In this document: piece by piece, positions 16,142 through 25,185 of the stretch
Position numbering within the stretch: the first letter of the stretch is position 1
How the letters are laid out: every line of letters starts with the position of its first letter
Assembly (NCBI GenBank): GCA_038745585.1
Contig: JBCDLH010000011.1
Location: 92,743 to 156,742, forward strand
DNA length: 64,000 nucleotides
Direction: 5' to 3'
Origin: HLUCCA09 sp038745585
GTDB lineage: Bacteria > Pseudomonadota > Alphaproteobacteria > Rhodobacterales > Rhodobacteraceae
Notes under the pieces: generated by a model
Seen by the model: only the letters and a program-made list of their open reading frames with translations
What the model was told of the DNA's origin: nothing
Databases searched by the model: none
Program-made: the position numbers and the translations under genes

Positions 16142-17121
16142 GGTCTGGCCTCCAGGGCTTTGAGCAGGGTCGCGCGCGTCGGCGCATCGCAAAACGCAGC
16201 GCGGGCTGCGGCTTTGTTGAGCGAGGCGAAGTCGTCCTCAGCCCAGCCGAACGCATCGGCGAGCGCCTCGTATTCGCGGCTGAGCGTTGTGTGAAAGAAC
16301 GGCGGGTCGTCGGTCGAGACCGTGACGGGGACATCTCTGGCGCGCAGCTTATCGATCGGGTGATCGACGAGACGGGGGTAGACGCCGAGCGCGACGTTGG
16401 AGCCTGGGCAGACCTCGAGCACGATGCCGTTCTCGGCAAGCTCCTCGACCAGGGCCAGATCCTCGATCGCGCGGACGCCATGGCCAATGCGGGAGACGCC
16501 AAGATCGCGCACCGCATCGCGTACGCTGTCGGGCCCGCGCCACTCCCCGGCATGGGCGGTGAGCGAGAGCCCGGCCTCGCGCGCGCAGTCGAAGGCCCAG
16601 GCATAGTCCTTGGGCGCGCCGGTCCGCTCATCGCCTGCGATGCCGAAGCCGACGATCATATCCCCCGCCGTCTCGGCCGCGCAGAGCGCCGGTCCCTTGG
16701 CCCGCTCCGACCCAAAATGCCGGATGCATGTCACGATGCCCTTGAGGATCGGCCCGCCTTGCGCTTCGGCTGCGGCAGCGGCGCCTTCGATGGCGCTGAG
16801 ATACTCGCGCCACGCGCCGATATCGCCGCCGCCGCAGAAATCCGGCGAGAGAAATACTTCGGCGTAGATCACGCCCTCTTCGGCCAGCTCCGCACAGATC
16901 GCGGCGGTCAGCCGGCCGAAATCCTCGGGCGTCGTCAAGACGGAGGTGGCCGCTTCATAGACCTTTAGAAACTCTGCGAAGTCGCGAAACCGGTAGGCCC
17001 CGCGCGGATCGAAAATGCCGCTTAGATCGATGTGTTTCTCGGCGGCGACGGCACGGATCAGCGCGGGCGGGGCGGCGCCTTCGAGGTGAAGGTGAAGCTC
17101 GATCTTCGGAAGGTCTTTCAC
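16138..17121 (-). CDS. add: Adenosine deaminase
   Basis: Deaminates adenosine/deoxyadenosine to inosine/deoxyinosine. The 327-residue TIM-barrel protein carries the zinc-ligand pair ELHLHLEG near the N-terminus, the HAGE motif with catalytic Glu, a third His in SRIGHGVRA, and the STDDPPFF aspartates at the C-terminal side of the barrel. Starts 66 bases after deoB and overlaps upp by 4 bases. It may include adenine-deaminase-type specificity, but length and HAGE context favour adenosine. Confidence 0.93.
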   Translation of the reverse strand: MKDLPKIELHLHLEGAAPPALIRAVAAEKHIDLSGIFDPRGAYRFRDFAEFLKVYEAATSVLTTPEDFGRLTAAICAELAEEGVIYAEVFLSPDFCGGGDIGAWREYLSAIEGAAAAAEAQGGPILKGIVTCIRHFGSERAKGPALCAAETAGDMIVGFGIAGDERTGAPKDYAWAFDCAREAGLSLTAHAGEWRGPDSVRDAVRDLGVSRIGHGVRAIEDLALVEELAENGIVLEVCPGSNVALGVYPRLVDHPIDKLRARDVPVTVSTDDPPFFHTTLSREYEALADAFGWAEDDFASLNKAAARAAFCDAPTRATLLKALEARP

Positions 17122-17187
17122 CGCGCGCTCCTTTGGCGCTCGGTTCTAGACGAGCAGGTGTGGGAGGGCCAGAGCCGGTTGGCGGGC

Positions 17188-18375
17188 CTAGGGTGCGGCG
17201 ACGCCCAAATGCTGGGCAACAAGGCGCGCGACCCCGGTAAATGGCATGATCCCAAGTTCGCCCGCGGGCATACCCGCGCAAAGGACGGGAACACGCTCGC
17301 GCGTATGGTCGGTCCCGGTCCAGGTCGGGTCGTTGCCGTGATCGGCCGTGATGACGAGGAGATCGCCGTCGCGCAGTCGCGGCATGAGCGTGCCGAGTTC
17401 ACGGTCGAACCATTCGAGCGCGCGGGCATAGCCCGAGACATCGCGCCTGTGGCCGTAGAGGCTGTCGAACTCGACGAAATTGGCGAAGGTGAGCGATCCG
17501 GGTTCGGCCCCGTCGATCAGGTCCCCCATCGCGACGAATAACTCTGCATCTGTGCCTTTCGCCACGTCGGTGATCCCCTGCATCGAGAAGATGTCGCCGA
17601 TCTTGCCCACGGCATGCACCGGCCGGCCCGCGCGTTGCGCCCAATCGCAGAGCGTCGGCGCGGGCGGGGCAATCGCAAAATCACGTCGGTTCTTGGTCCG
17701 AGTGTAGCCGCCCTCGGCGCCGATAAAGGGCCGCGCGATCACCCGACCAACCTTCATCCCATGGAGGATCGGGGCAAGCGCCTGGCAAAGCTGGAGGAGC
17801 CTGTCGAGCCCGAACGTCTCTTCATGAGCTGCGACCTGAAACACGCTGTCGGCCGAGGTGTAGCAGATCGGCCAGCCTGTCCGCACATGCTCGGCCCCGA
17901 GGCGGGCGATGATCTCGGTCCCGCTCGCATGGCAATTGCCGAGGATGCCGTCGGTGCCCGCGGCACGGCAGGCGGCTTCGCTCAGCGCTTGTGGAAAGGC
18001 GGGCTCGGTGTCGGGAAAGGTGTGCCAATCCCAGGGCACGGGGACGCCCGCCAGCTCCCAATGGCCCGAGGGCGTGTCCTTGCCGGGCGACGCCTCCTCT
18101 GCGGCGCCCCAAAGGCCCGAGGGGGCCGCGCCGAGCCCCGGCATCTCAGCGCCACTGGCGAGGCGGACGGCGGCCGAGAGCCCGAGCGCGTCGAGATGGG
18201 GCAGATGCAGGGGGCCGCTCCGGCCCGCCTCCGCCGCGCCGCGCGCGCACGCCCCCGCGATATGGGCGAGTGTATTCGCACCGGTATCGGGCGTGTCGCC
18301 ATTAAAGAAGCGGTGCGCATCGGGGGCGCCCCCGGCGCCGACCGAGTCGATCACCACCAGAAAGGCGCGGCTCAC
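17188..18375 (-). CDS. deoB: Phosphopentomutase
   Basis: DeoB interconverts (deoxy)ribose-1-phosphate and -5-phosphate, taking the sugar released by DeoA into central metabolism. It is a 395-residue alkaline-phosphatase-superfamily enzyme: VVIDSVGAGGAPDA at the N-terminus with a metal-binding Asp, DTGANTLAHIA with the Thr nucleophile, and the C-terminal metal site LLVITADHGNDPTW and DHTRERVPVL. I place the start at the GTG at 18375, which overlaps the deoA stop as GTGA; the open frame continues far upstream through deoA as a shadow. Confidence 0.94.
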   Translation of the reverse strand: MSRAFLVVIDSVGAGGAPDAHRFFNGDTPDTGANTLAHIAGACARGAAEAGRSGPLHLPHLDALGLSAAVRLASGAEMPGLGAAPSGLWGAAEEASPGKDTPSGHWELAGVPVPWDWHTFPDTEPAFPQALSEAACRAAGTDGILGNCHASGTEIIARLGAEHVRTGWPICYTSADSVFQVAAHEETFGLDRLLQLCQALAPILHGMKVGRVIARPFIGAEGGYTRTKNRRDFAIAPPAPTLCDWAQRAGRPVHAVGKIGDIFSMQGITDVAKGTDAELFVAMGDLIDGAEPGSLTFANFVEFDSLYGHRRDVSGYARALEWFDRELGTLMPRLRDGDLLVITADHGNDPTWTGTDHTRERVPVLCAGMPAGELGIMPFTGVARLVAQHLGVAAP

Positions 18376-19673
18376 GCTGTGACCTTTTCGAGGATGAGCG
18401 TCGGCGGGTCCTTGGCGCTCTCTCCCAGAGTAAACGCCGCGCGGAGGCGCGCTTCGGCAGCGTCCGCGTCGCTCTCGCGCGCGGCATGGATCGTGGCAAG
18501 CGGGCGCCCGGCGCCGACCTCTTCGCCGAGCCCCGCGATCTGCGTCAGGCCCACGCTGGGGTCGACCCGGTCGGTCTCCTTCAGCCGCCCGCCTCCGAGA
18601 TGAACGACCGCAAGCCCAAGCGCTTCGGTGTCGACTCGCTCGACAAAGGCCGGGCTCTCTGCTTCCACCACCCGCGTCACCGGGGCCGCAGGGAGCCTGT
18701 CGCGCCAGCGCTCGACAAAGTCTGCGGGCCCGCCCAAGGCCGCGACCATGGCGCCAAAGCGTTCTGCCGCAGCCCCCGAGCGTAGCGCGTCGTTGATCCG
18801 CGCCGCGCCGTCCGGGATGCCGGCAAGGGCAAGCGCTTCGGCCCCGAGCCTTACGGTGATCTCCCAGAGCGGCGAGGTCACATAGGTGCAGGTCAGCGTC
18901 TCCATCGCTTCGGCGACCTCGACAGCGTTGCCGGCTGCCGTCACAAGCGGCTGGTCCATCGCCGTGATGAGCGCCGAGGTCGCACAGCCCGCTCCGTTGG
19001 CCGTGGTGACGAGAGACTGCGCCAGGGCGTGGGCCTCCTCCCGCGTCTTCATAAAGGCGCCCGAGCCGCATTTGACGTCGAGCACCAGCGCTTCGAGCCC
19101 AGCGGCAAGCTTTTTGGCAAGGATCGAGGCGGTGATGAGGTCGATGCTCTCGACCGTGCCGGTCACGTCGCGGATCGCGTAGAGGCGCCGGTCGGCGGGG
19201 GCGAGGCGGGCCGAGGCGCTGACGATGGCGGCGCCGGTCTCGCCGACCACGCGGCGAAACTCTTCCTCCGACACATCCGTGCGGTAGCCTGGGATCGCTT
19301 CGAGCTTGTCGAGCGTGCCGCCCGTATGGCCGAGGCCGCGGCCCGAGATCATCGGCACGTAGACGCCGCAGGCCGCGAGGGCGGGGGCCAGGGTCAGCGA
19401 GACATTGTCGCCCACGCCACCGGTCGAATGCTTGTCGAGCACCGGCGCATCGAGATCCCAGGCGAGCACGTCGCCTGAATCGCGCATGGCTTGGGTGAGG
19501 GCCACGCGGGCGGGCGCGTCGAGCGGTGCGCGGCAAATGCCCATAGCGAACGCACCCGCCTGCGCGTCTGTCACGTCGCCCGACCCGATGGCCGCCCCAA
19601 ACCAGCGCGTGGCCTCCGGCTCGAGCGTTTCGCCCCGCCGGAGCGCTGAAAGGATCGCGCGGGCGTCCATCAC
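18372..19673 (-). CDS. deoA: Thymidine phosphorylase
   Basis: DeoA phosphorolyses thymidine to thymine and deoxyribose-1-phosphate. The 433-residue protein has the phosphate-binding signature DKHSTGGVGDNVSL, followed by MISGRGLGHTGGTLDKLE and the DVKCGSGAFM motif, and the C-terminal alpha/beta domain. The start is GTG at 19673 (GTGATG, overlapping the cdd TGA by 4 bases) or the ATG one codon later. Its products feed DeoB on the same transcript. Confidence 0.95.
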   Translation of the reverse strand: MMDARAILSALRRGETLEPEATRWFGAAIGSGDVTDAQAGAFAMGICRAPLDAPARVALTQAMRDSGDVLAWDLDAPVLDKHSTGGVGDNVSLTLAPALAACGVYVPMISGRGLGHTGGTLDKLEAIPGYRTDVSEEEFRRVVGETGAAIVSASARLAPADRRLYAIRDVTGTVESIDLITASILAKKLAAGLEALVLDVKCGSGAFMKTREEAHALAQSLVTTANGAGCATSALITAMDQPLVTAAGNAVEVAEAMETLTCTYVTSPLWEITVRLGAEALALAGIPDGAARINDALRSGAAAERFGAMVAALGGPADFVERWRDRLPAAPVTRVVEAESPAFVERVDTEALGLAVVHLGGGRLKETDRVDPSVGLTQIAGLGEEVGAGRPLATIHAARESDADAAEARLRAAFTLGESAKDPPTLILEKVTA

Positions 19674-20071
19674 TTGGGCATATGCGCGGCGCCGAATGCG
19701 CCCGGCAGGAGGTCGGCCACCGTTACCGTGAGCGTCTCACCGCCGAGCGTTGCCATGGTGACCCTCACCGTCGCTCCGGCAAATTCCGCTATTTTTTGTC
19801 TGCAGCCGCCGCATGGCGGGACGGGCGTGGGGCTGTCCGCGATGACGGCCAGTTCGGCGATACGCCGGTCCCCCGCTGCAACCATGGCCGCGATCGCGCC
19901 CGCTTCGGCGCAGGTCCCCTCCGGATAGGCCACGTTCTCAACGTTGCAGCCGACAAAGACGCGGCCCTCGTCCGATCGCAGCGCGGCGCCGACCTGAAAG
20001 TTCGAATAGGGCACATGTGCGTTTTCCCGGACGCGTCGCGCCGCAGCGATCAGGGCTTCGGTGTCGCTCAT
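19670..20071 (-). CDS. cdd: Cytidine deaminase
   Basis: Deaminates cytidine and deoxycytidine to uridine and deoxyuridine. The 133-residue protein is a homotetrameric-type Cdd with the zinc motifs CAEAGA (Cys plus catalytic Glu) and PCGGCRQ. The N-terminal VPYSNFQVGAAL and NVENVAYPEGTC are standard. A clear GGAGGG precedes the ATG. First gene of the five-gene cdd-deoA-deoB-add-upp operon; the 327 bp upstream is non-coding and must hold its promoter. Confidence 0.95.
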   Translation of the reverse strand: MSDTEALIAAARRVRENAHVPYSNFQVGAALRSDEGRVFVGCNVENVAYPEGTCAEAGAIAAMVAAGDRRIAELAVIADSPTPVPPCGGCRQKIAEFAGATVRVTMATLGGETLTVTVADLLPGAFGAAHMPK

Positions 20072-20398
20072 GGGCCCTCCGATTTCGTTCTAGCCTGCGC
20101 GGACCGCTCGGGCTATGCAAGCGGTTGGCAAACGCCGCCCCACTCTGTGGGGCCCTTGCACACTCAATAGTCTCGGGGCGGGACATCTTTACGACGACGC
20201 CACGCTTATACTGGGCCCTGTCTGCCGCTGCCGCCAAGAAAGTCACGGCGGAAAGCAGGTCGCTTCATCGCCACGCTCTTGGGCAGGGCAGCGACACGGC
20301 GGCCGCTCAGCCTTTGGCTCCCAGTCTTTGGCTCCCAGTCTTTGGCCTCGTCTCAGGGCGCGGAGTTCGCGCCCCTCCCTTTCCCAGGCGCGCATGCC
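20072..20398. other. Non-coding gap with a 14-bp tandem repeat
   Basis: No convincing gene. The cdd promoter should lie at the left end on the minus strand. At 20309-20350 a 14-bp unit repeats three times (AGCCTTTGGCTCCC, AGTCTTTGGCTCCC, AGTCTTTGGCCTCG), the third copy degenerate. The right end follows the 3' end of the DadA-like gene. Reading frames here are open by base composition only. Confidence 0.6.
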
Positions 20399-21634
20399 TC
20401 AAGCGAAGCGCCCTGGTGCATAAGGTGCAAGGTCGATGTTCGGTGTCTGTCCGCCCACGAGTTGTGCCAGAATGCGCCCCGTCTTCGGCCCGCCCGTCAG
20501 CCCCACGTGATCATGCCCAAAGCCCAAAAACGCTCCCTTGAGCGCGGGAACCTCGCCGATCACCGGGATTGAGTCGGCCATCGCCGGGCGGTGCCCCAGC
20601 CAGCTCGTTTGCCGCTCCCATGAGAGCCCTGGCATTGCGGCGCGTATCCCGCGCTCTAGGAGGCGGATCGGCGCCTCGGAGGGCGCAGCGTCGAGCCCGC
20701 CGATCTCGACGATGCCTGCAAGGCGGATCCGCCCCTCCATCGGTGTCACGACGAACTTGGCCGAGGCGAGCATCAGCGGCGCGCGGGGCATCGACGAGGG
20801 CTTCCACAGCTCCAAGTGATAGCCGCGCTCCGTCTCCAGCGGTGGCCGGACGCCGAGCTTGGCCGCCAAAGGACAGGACCAGGCGCCCGTGGCGACGACG
20901 ACGGCGTCGCACGACAGCGTTTCGCCCTTTAGACGAACGCCGGTCACGCGCCCGCCCTCTTGCGCAAAGCCTTCAGCCGCCGCGATCAAAAGCCGCCCGC
21001 CCTCCGCCTGAAAATGCTCCGTAAGGGCGGCGATATAGGCGCCGGGGTCCGAGATCCGGCCATGCCCGCCCATCCGGATGCCGCAGCCGAAGCGGGGCCC
21101 AAGTGCGGGGTCGTAGGCGCGCAGGTCCTCAGGTCCGAGCACGTCCCATGTGATGCCATGGGCGCGCCGCAGGTCCCAGCCGAAGGCGTCCGCTTCAAAG
21201 TCCGCGCGACGGTCGTAAAGATAGATATAATCGCTTGGGACGACGTAGGTGGCGGCTTTCGTCCCTTCCGAGAGCGCTTGATGGTCGGCGAGACTGTCGC
21301 CGATGATCGGCGCTATCGCGGCGGCCCGGCGCGCGGCGTCCTCGGCATTGGCATGTCGCAGGTAGCGGACGAGCCAGGGCAGCGCGCGCGGCAGGTAGCG
21401 CCACTTGAGAAAGAGCGGCGCATCCGCCCGCAAGAGCATGCCGGGCACCCGCCGCACAAGGCCCGGCGTGGTGACGGGCACGATCCCCGCCGAGGCCAGC
21501 ACCCCGCCATTGCCAAAGCTTGCACCGGCCGCCGGCCCTTCGCGGTCGATGAGCGTCACGTCATGGCCCGCGCGCTGGAGCCAGATGGCGGTTGAGACGC
21601 CGACGATCCCTGCGCCGATCACCGAGACCCTCAT
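20399..21634 (-). CDS. FAD-dependent amine/D-amino-acid oxidoreductase (DadA-like)
   Basis: The 411-residue protein belongs to the DAO family: Rossmann FAD-binding MRVSVIGAGIVGVSTAIWLQ with GxGxxG at the start, DREGPAAGASFGNGG, and the C-terminal FAD contact AFLGFGHDHVGLTGGPKTGR. DadA-type members oxidise D-amino acids to 2-oxo acids and pass electrons to the respiratory chain; the substrate here is not determined. The start at 21634 gives the normal Rossmann N-terminus. It lies 40 bases after the glycosyltransferase and ends the eight-gene minus-strand run. Confidence 0.82.
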   Translation of the reverse strand: MRVSVIGAGIVGVSTAIWLQRAGHDVTLIDREGPAAGASFGNGGVLASAGIVPVTTPGLVRRVPGMLLRADAPLFLKWRYLPRALPWLVRYLRHANAEDAARRAAAIAPIIGDSLADHQALSEGTKAATYVVPSDYIYLYDRRADFEADAFGWDLRRAHGITWDVLGPEDLRAYDPALGPRFGCGIRMGGHGRISDPGAYIAALTEHFQAEGGRLLIAAAEGFAQEGGRVTGVRLKGETLSCDAVVVATGAWSCPLAAKLGVRPPLETERGYHLELWKPSSMPRAPLMLASAKFVVTPMEGRIRLAGIVEIGGLDAAPSEAPIRLLERGIRAAMPGLSWERQTSWLGHRPAMADSIPVIGEVPALKGAFLGFGHDHVGLTGGPKTGRILAQLVGGQTPNIDLAPYAPGRFA

Positions 21635-21674
21635 GTCGCACGCCCCTCGCCCACCGTTCGCGCGGTGAAGCCTT

Positions 21675-22748
21675 TCACATCGTTGCGCCGCCATCAATTG
21701 GCGGCATCTGTCGCGAGACCCGCGCTATGACCCCACTCGCAATCCGAGCCGTCTCCTCCCATGCGGGCAGGGCCGCACCGGACTCCGCCGATCCCCGCGC
21801 CAAGGCCCGACGCAGGTCGGCCTGCTCCAGCACGCGGCGCATGCACGCTGCAAAGGCCAGCGCATCGCCGATCGGGGCGAGGAGGCCGGCGCCGTCGGGG
21901 ACGGTGTCGGGGACGGCGCCGGCTCTGGTCGCCACGATGGGCAGGCCGCGGACAAGCGCCTCGGCAAAGACCATGCCATAGCCCTCGTAGCGCGTTGCCA
22001 GGGCAAAGAGCGTCGCCTCGGCAAAGAGCGTGTCGAGCTCTGCCCGAGGCAGCTCGCCGGCAAAGCTCACGCGGTCCTCTAGGCTGAGCGCCGCGCAGCG
22101 CTGTCGCAGGGCTGTGGCGTGACCCGTGTCGTAGTCGCTCCCGACGATCACCGCGCGCCATGAGAGGTCCGTGAGACTGGCCAGCGCATCGAGCAGAACG
22201 TCGTGCCCCTTGCGCGGGTGCAGGATGCCCACCGAGAGGATGAGGGGCGGCGCGCTCGGCGCATGGCGGGCACTCGGCCGGTCGACCCCCGGAGGTGCGA
22301 TCGTGATACGCCCAGGCTCGGCGCCATAGTCGGCGATCAGGATCTCCCGGGTATGCGCGCTTGGGACGAGGATGTGCGTGGCCAGCGAGACATTGGCCCT
22401 CTCGGTCCGGGCGAGATGCGCTTTCCGCGCCGCCGATAGCCCTTCTTCGAGGGCGAGCGGATGATGGATCATCGCGATCATCGGCGCTCGGATCGCCTCT
22501 AGCCCCTTAGCCGCGCCAAAAACGAGACCATCGACAATGAGAGGCTGCGTTGCGGGCAGGGCGGCCATCTGCGCCAGCGCGTCGTCCATATCGGCTTGGC
22601 TCGGATCGGGAAACGTGCCGGCGAGCGCGAGATGGGCGACGTCATGCCCGAGGGCGCGCAGCCCGAGGAGCAGCTTGCGCTCATAGATATAGCCGCCTGT
22701 GAGGGTCTCGATATCGCCGGGGATGGCAAAGGCTGCCGATACCGTCAT
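21675..22748 (-). CDS. GT4-family glycosyltransferase
   Basis: A 357-residue GT-B fold enzyme: N-terminal PGDIETLTGGYIYERKLLLGLRALGHDV, a linker, then the nucleotide-sugar domain with ILSVGILHPRKGHD and the EX7E-type motif in RYEGYGMVFAEALVRGLPIVAT. Such enzymes retain anomeric configuration and typically build glycolipids or surface polysaccharide; the donor and acceptor cannot be deduced. The ATG at 22748 overlaps the stop of the ABC permease by 4 bases, which is an odd partner for an importer and argues that the cluster acts as a unit. Confidence 0.85.
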   Translation of the reverse strand: MTVSAAFAIPGDIETLTGGYIYERKLLLGLRALGHDVAHLALAGTFPDPSQADMDDALAQMAALPATQPLIVDGLVFGAAKGLEAIRAPMIAMIHHPLALEEGLSAARKAHLARTERANVSLATHILVPSAHTREILIADYGAEPGRITIAPPGVDRPSARHAPSAPPLILSVGILHPRKGHDVLLDALASLTDLSWRAVIVGSDYDTGHATALRQRCAALSLEDRVSFAGELPRAELDTLFAEATLFALATRYEGYGMVFAEALVRGLPIVATRAGAVPDTVPDGAGLLAPIGDALAFAACMRRVLEQADLRRALARGSAESGAALPAWEETARIASGVIARVSRQMPPIDGGATM

Positions 22749-24358
22749 CGCGCGAGCTGTTCTGGCGCGTAGAGGGCGAGCACGCGACGTTCCGCGGCGC
22801 CGACCGCCGCATACCCCAAGGCAGACAGGACCGCGACCAGGACTACGCAGGACCAGAGCATGCCGTAGTTCGAGAGCGACGCGGAGAGTGCCATCTCGGC
22901 CCCGAGGCCACTCCCTGTCGCCAACCACTCGACAACCGTGACGGCCAGCACCGCGGCGGGCACAGCCATCCGCGCCGCGGCAAAGAGCGAGGGCAGCATG
23001 GCGGGGATCTGCACGAGTGTCAGTCGAGACCAGCGCCCAGCGGCATAGCTTTCGAAGACGTCAAGGACCTGACCCGGCGCCTGGCGGAGCCCGTGGAGAC
23101 ACGCGACAAAGGTCGGAAAGAAGACCATGACCGCCACGAGCGTGACCGTTCCCGCCGCGCCGCGCCCGAGGAGCAGCACGATAAGTGGCGCGGTCGTGAT
23201 GATCGGGACAGAGCGGAGCGCGACGGCGACCGGCATTGCGATCGCAGCAAGGGCGGGCGCGAGGGTCAGCGCCACCGCAAGCGCGGCACCCAAAGCAAGG
23301 CCCGCGACATACCCTGGCACGGCGTAGAGTGCGGTCTCTCCCAGCGCGGTGAGCAGCGTTGCGCGGTGCGCGGCGGCGTTGGCGTCGGTGACGAGGAAGG
23401 CAAAAACGTCGCCCGGCCCTTTGGCAAAGAAGGGTGCGAGGCCGAGAAGCTTTGGCAGCACCCACCAAAGCGCGAGCGCCGCAGAGGTCACGAGGACGGG
23501 ATGGGCGATGCGGTGCCAAAGCCCTTGGGGTCGCGCCCGCGCCGGAGGTGGCGCCAGCAAGACGGGCGGCGCGTCGTCGCCAAATGCGCGTCCGAGCCGG
23601 CCGATTGCGGCATAAGCGATGATCGAGACGCAGGCGGCCACCGTCGCGAGGGCCCAAGTCGCGTCGATGTCGAGGCTGCGCATCGCCTGGATCGTAAGGA
23701 CACCCATCCCACGCGCGGCGCCGGTAAATTCGCCCACCATCGCGCCGAGAAACGCCGCCGGGGCGGCGATCTGCAGCCCGGCCAGCAGATAGGGCAGGGC
23801 CGCGCGCGCCCGCACATAGGTCAGCGCTGCGATGCGCCCGCGCCCGTAGCTCGCCACAAGGTCAAACCAAGTTGCGGGCGCGGCGCGCAGGCCAACGACG
23901 AGAGGAACAAGTGTGGTGTAATAGACGGCAAGGGCGGCCAGCGTGATCTCGGGGCCGGGCCCTGGGCCGAAGACGACGCGCAGGATCGGCCCTGTTGCGA
24001 CAAGCGGCAAGCAAAAGACGAGGAGCGCAAGAGCCAGGATCAGACGCTCGGCGCGCGGCACGAGAAGTGCAGAGGCTGCGAGCGCGATGGCGACGGCGTT
24101 GCCGATGACATAGCCCGCAACAGCGTTTGCGCCGGTTGCCCAGAGCGCGCGACCCATAAGCGCCGTATCTTCGGCGAGATAGCGCAGCACGTCCGACGGC
24201 CCGGCTAAGAGGTAGGCGCCGTCGAGGCCGAGCGCCGCCGCCTCCCAGAGCGCAAGGAGCGCCGCAACACCCGCGAGCCGCACCGCGCCCTCGCGTCGCC
24301 GTGCCGACACCGCCGCGCTCTGCGGTGCGTGGTTTTCCGCAAGGGCAACGCTCGTCAT
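22745..24358 (-). CDS. Fused double ABC-importer permease (SsuC/TauC/ThiX-like)
   Basis: At 537 residues this is two BPD_transp_1 permease domains in one chain (about 20-265 and 280-530), each with ~6 transmembrane helices and its own EAA-type cytoplasmic loop (DLVASYGRGRIAALTYVRARAALP and DVFESYAAGRWSRLTLVQIPAMLP regions). Most relatives are single-domain proteins of about 260 residues that homodimerise, so this fusion makes a complete permease pair. It overlaps the ATPase stop by 4 bases and the glycosyltransferase start by 4. Confidence 0.9.
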   Translation of the reverse strand: MTSVALAENHAPQSAAVSARRREGAVRLAGVAALLALWEAAALGLDGAYLLAGPSDVLRYLAEDTALMGRALWATGANAVAGYVIGNAVAIALAASALLVPRAERLILALALLVFCLPLVATGPILRVVFGPGPGPEITLAALAVYYTTLVPLVVGLRAAPATWFDLVASYGRGRIAALTYVRARAALPYLLAGLQIAAPAAFLGAMVGEFTGAARGMGVLTIQAMRSLDIDATWALATVAACVSIIAYAAIGRLGRAFGDDAPPVLLAPPPARARPQGLWHRIAHPVLVTSAALALWWVLPKLLGLAPFFAKGPGDVFAFLVTDANAAAHRATLLTALGETALYAVPGYVAGLALGAALAVALTLAPALAAIAMPVAVALRSVPIITTAPLIVLLLGRGAAGTVTLVAVMVFFPTFVACLHGLRQAPGQVLDVFESYAAGRWSRLTLVQIPAMLPSLFAAARMAVPAAVLAVTVVEWLATGSGLGAEMALSASLSNYGMLWSCVVLVAVLSALGYAAVGAAERRVLALYAPEQLAR

Positions 24359-25185
24359 TGGGCGGCTACGGGCTGTGCGCGGAGGGCCACGCCCTCTGCC
24401 AGTGCCGCAGTGACCTCGTCCGTAAGCTCGGTGCGCGCCTCCACGCTGATGCCTTCCTCGCTGTCACGCGGCACGTGGATGTCGGCGACAAGCTCCGCCG
24501 GACGCGCGGAGAAGACGAGGATCCGGTCGGCGAGCGTCACAGCTTCGCTAACCGAATGCGTGACGAGGAGCGTGGTTGTCCCCCGCGCTTCCCAGATCCG
24601 CGGCAAGTCAGCCGCCAGCTGGCGACGGGTCAACTCATCGACCGCGCCAAAGGGCTCGTCGAGGAGCAGCAGCCGCGGCTCGGTCGCAAGACAACGGGCA
24701 ATAGCCGCGCGTTGGCGCATGCCGCCTGAGAGCGCGCCGGGTCGTGTCTCGGCAAAGCCGGTAAGGCCGACGAGCCCGATCAGCCGCTCGATCTCGGCCG
24801 GCCGCTCCGGTCGCCGGGCGAGTTTGAGCGCAAGCGCGATGTTGCCTCGAACGGTCCGCCAGGGCAGCAGCGAATGGTCCTGAAACGCGACCGCGAGGCC
24901 CGCGCGCTGGCGCATGTCGGCCGGGCTCTGCCCACCGATCTGGACGGTTCCTGCGCTCGGCGCCTCGAGCCCGGCAATCATGCGCAGAAGTGTCGACTTT
25001 CCGCAGCCCGAGGGCCCGACCAGGGCAGTGGTCTGACCCTCTGAAAGGCGCAGCGTCAGCGGGCGCACGGCCTCTGTCCCGCCCTCGAACGTCTTTGCGA
25101 GGCCCTCTAGCACGATGTCCGGCGGCGCATCCTGCGGGCGGGCCGGAGGTGCTGCGACGTCGGCGTGCGGCGGCTCAGGCGCCAT
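24355..25185 (-). CDS. ABC importer ATP-binding protein (SsuB/TauB/ThiZ-like)
   Basis: 276 residues with Walker A GPSGCGKST (57-65), Q-loop FQDHSLLPW, signature LSGGMRQRAAIAR, Walker B LLLLDEPFGAVDE and the H-loop VTHSVSEA. The FQDxxLLPW and TLLVTHSVSEA phrasing is typical of the nitrate/sulfonate/taurine importer subfamily. The ATG at 25185 overlaps the binding-protein gene by 11 bases. It should energise the fused permease downstream. Confidence 0.93.
   Translation of the reverse strand: MAPEPPHADVAAPPARPQDAPPDIVLEGLAKTFEGGTEAVRPLTLRLSEGQTTALVGPSGCGKSTLLRMIAGLEAPSAGTVQIGGQSPADMRQRAGLAVAFQDHSLLPWRTVRGNIALALKLARRPERPAEIERLIGLVGLTGFAETRPGALSGGMRQRAAIARCLATEPRLLLLDEPFGAVDELTRRQLAADLPRIWEARGTTTLLVTHSVSEAVTLADRILVFSARPAELVADIHVPRDSEEGISVEARTELTDEVTAALAEGVALRAQPVAAQ

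Noticed and set aside
17188..19536. A 782-residue minus-strand reading frame through deoA and deoB
   Set aside because: Only its last ~395 residues match phosphopentomutase; the rest is the deoA region read in another frame, Arg-rich and low-complexity. deoB starts at the GTG at 18375.
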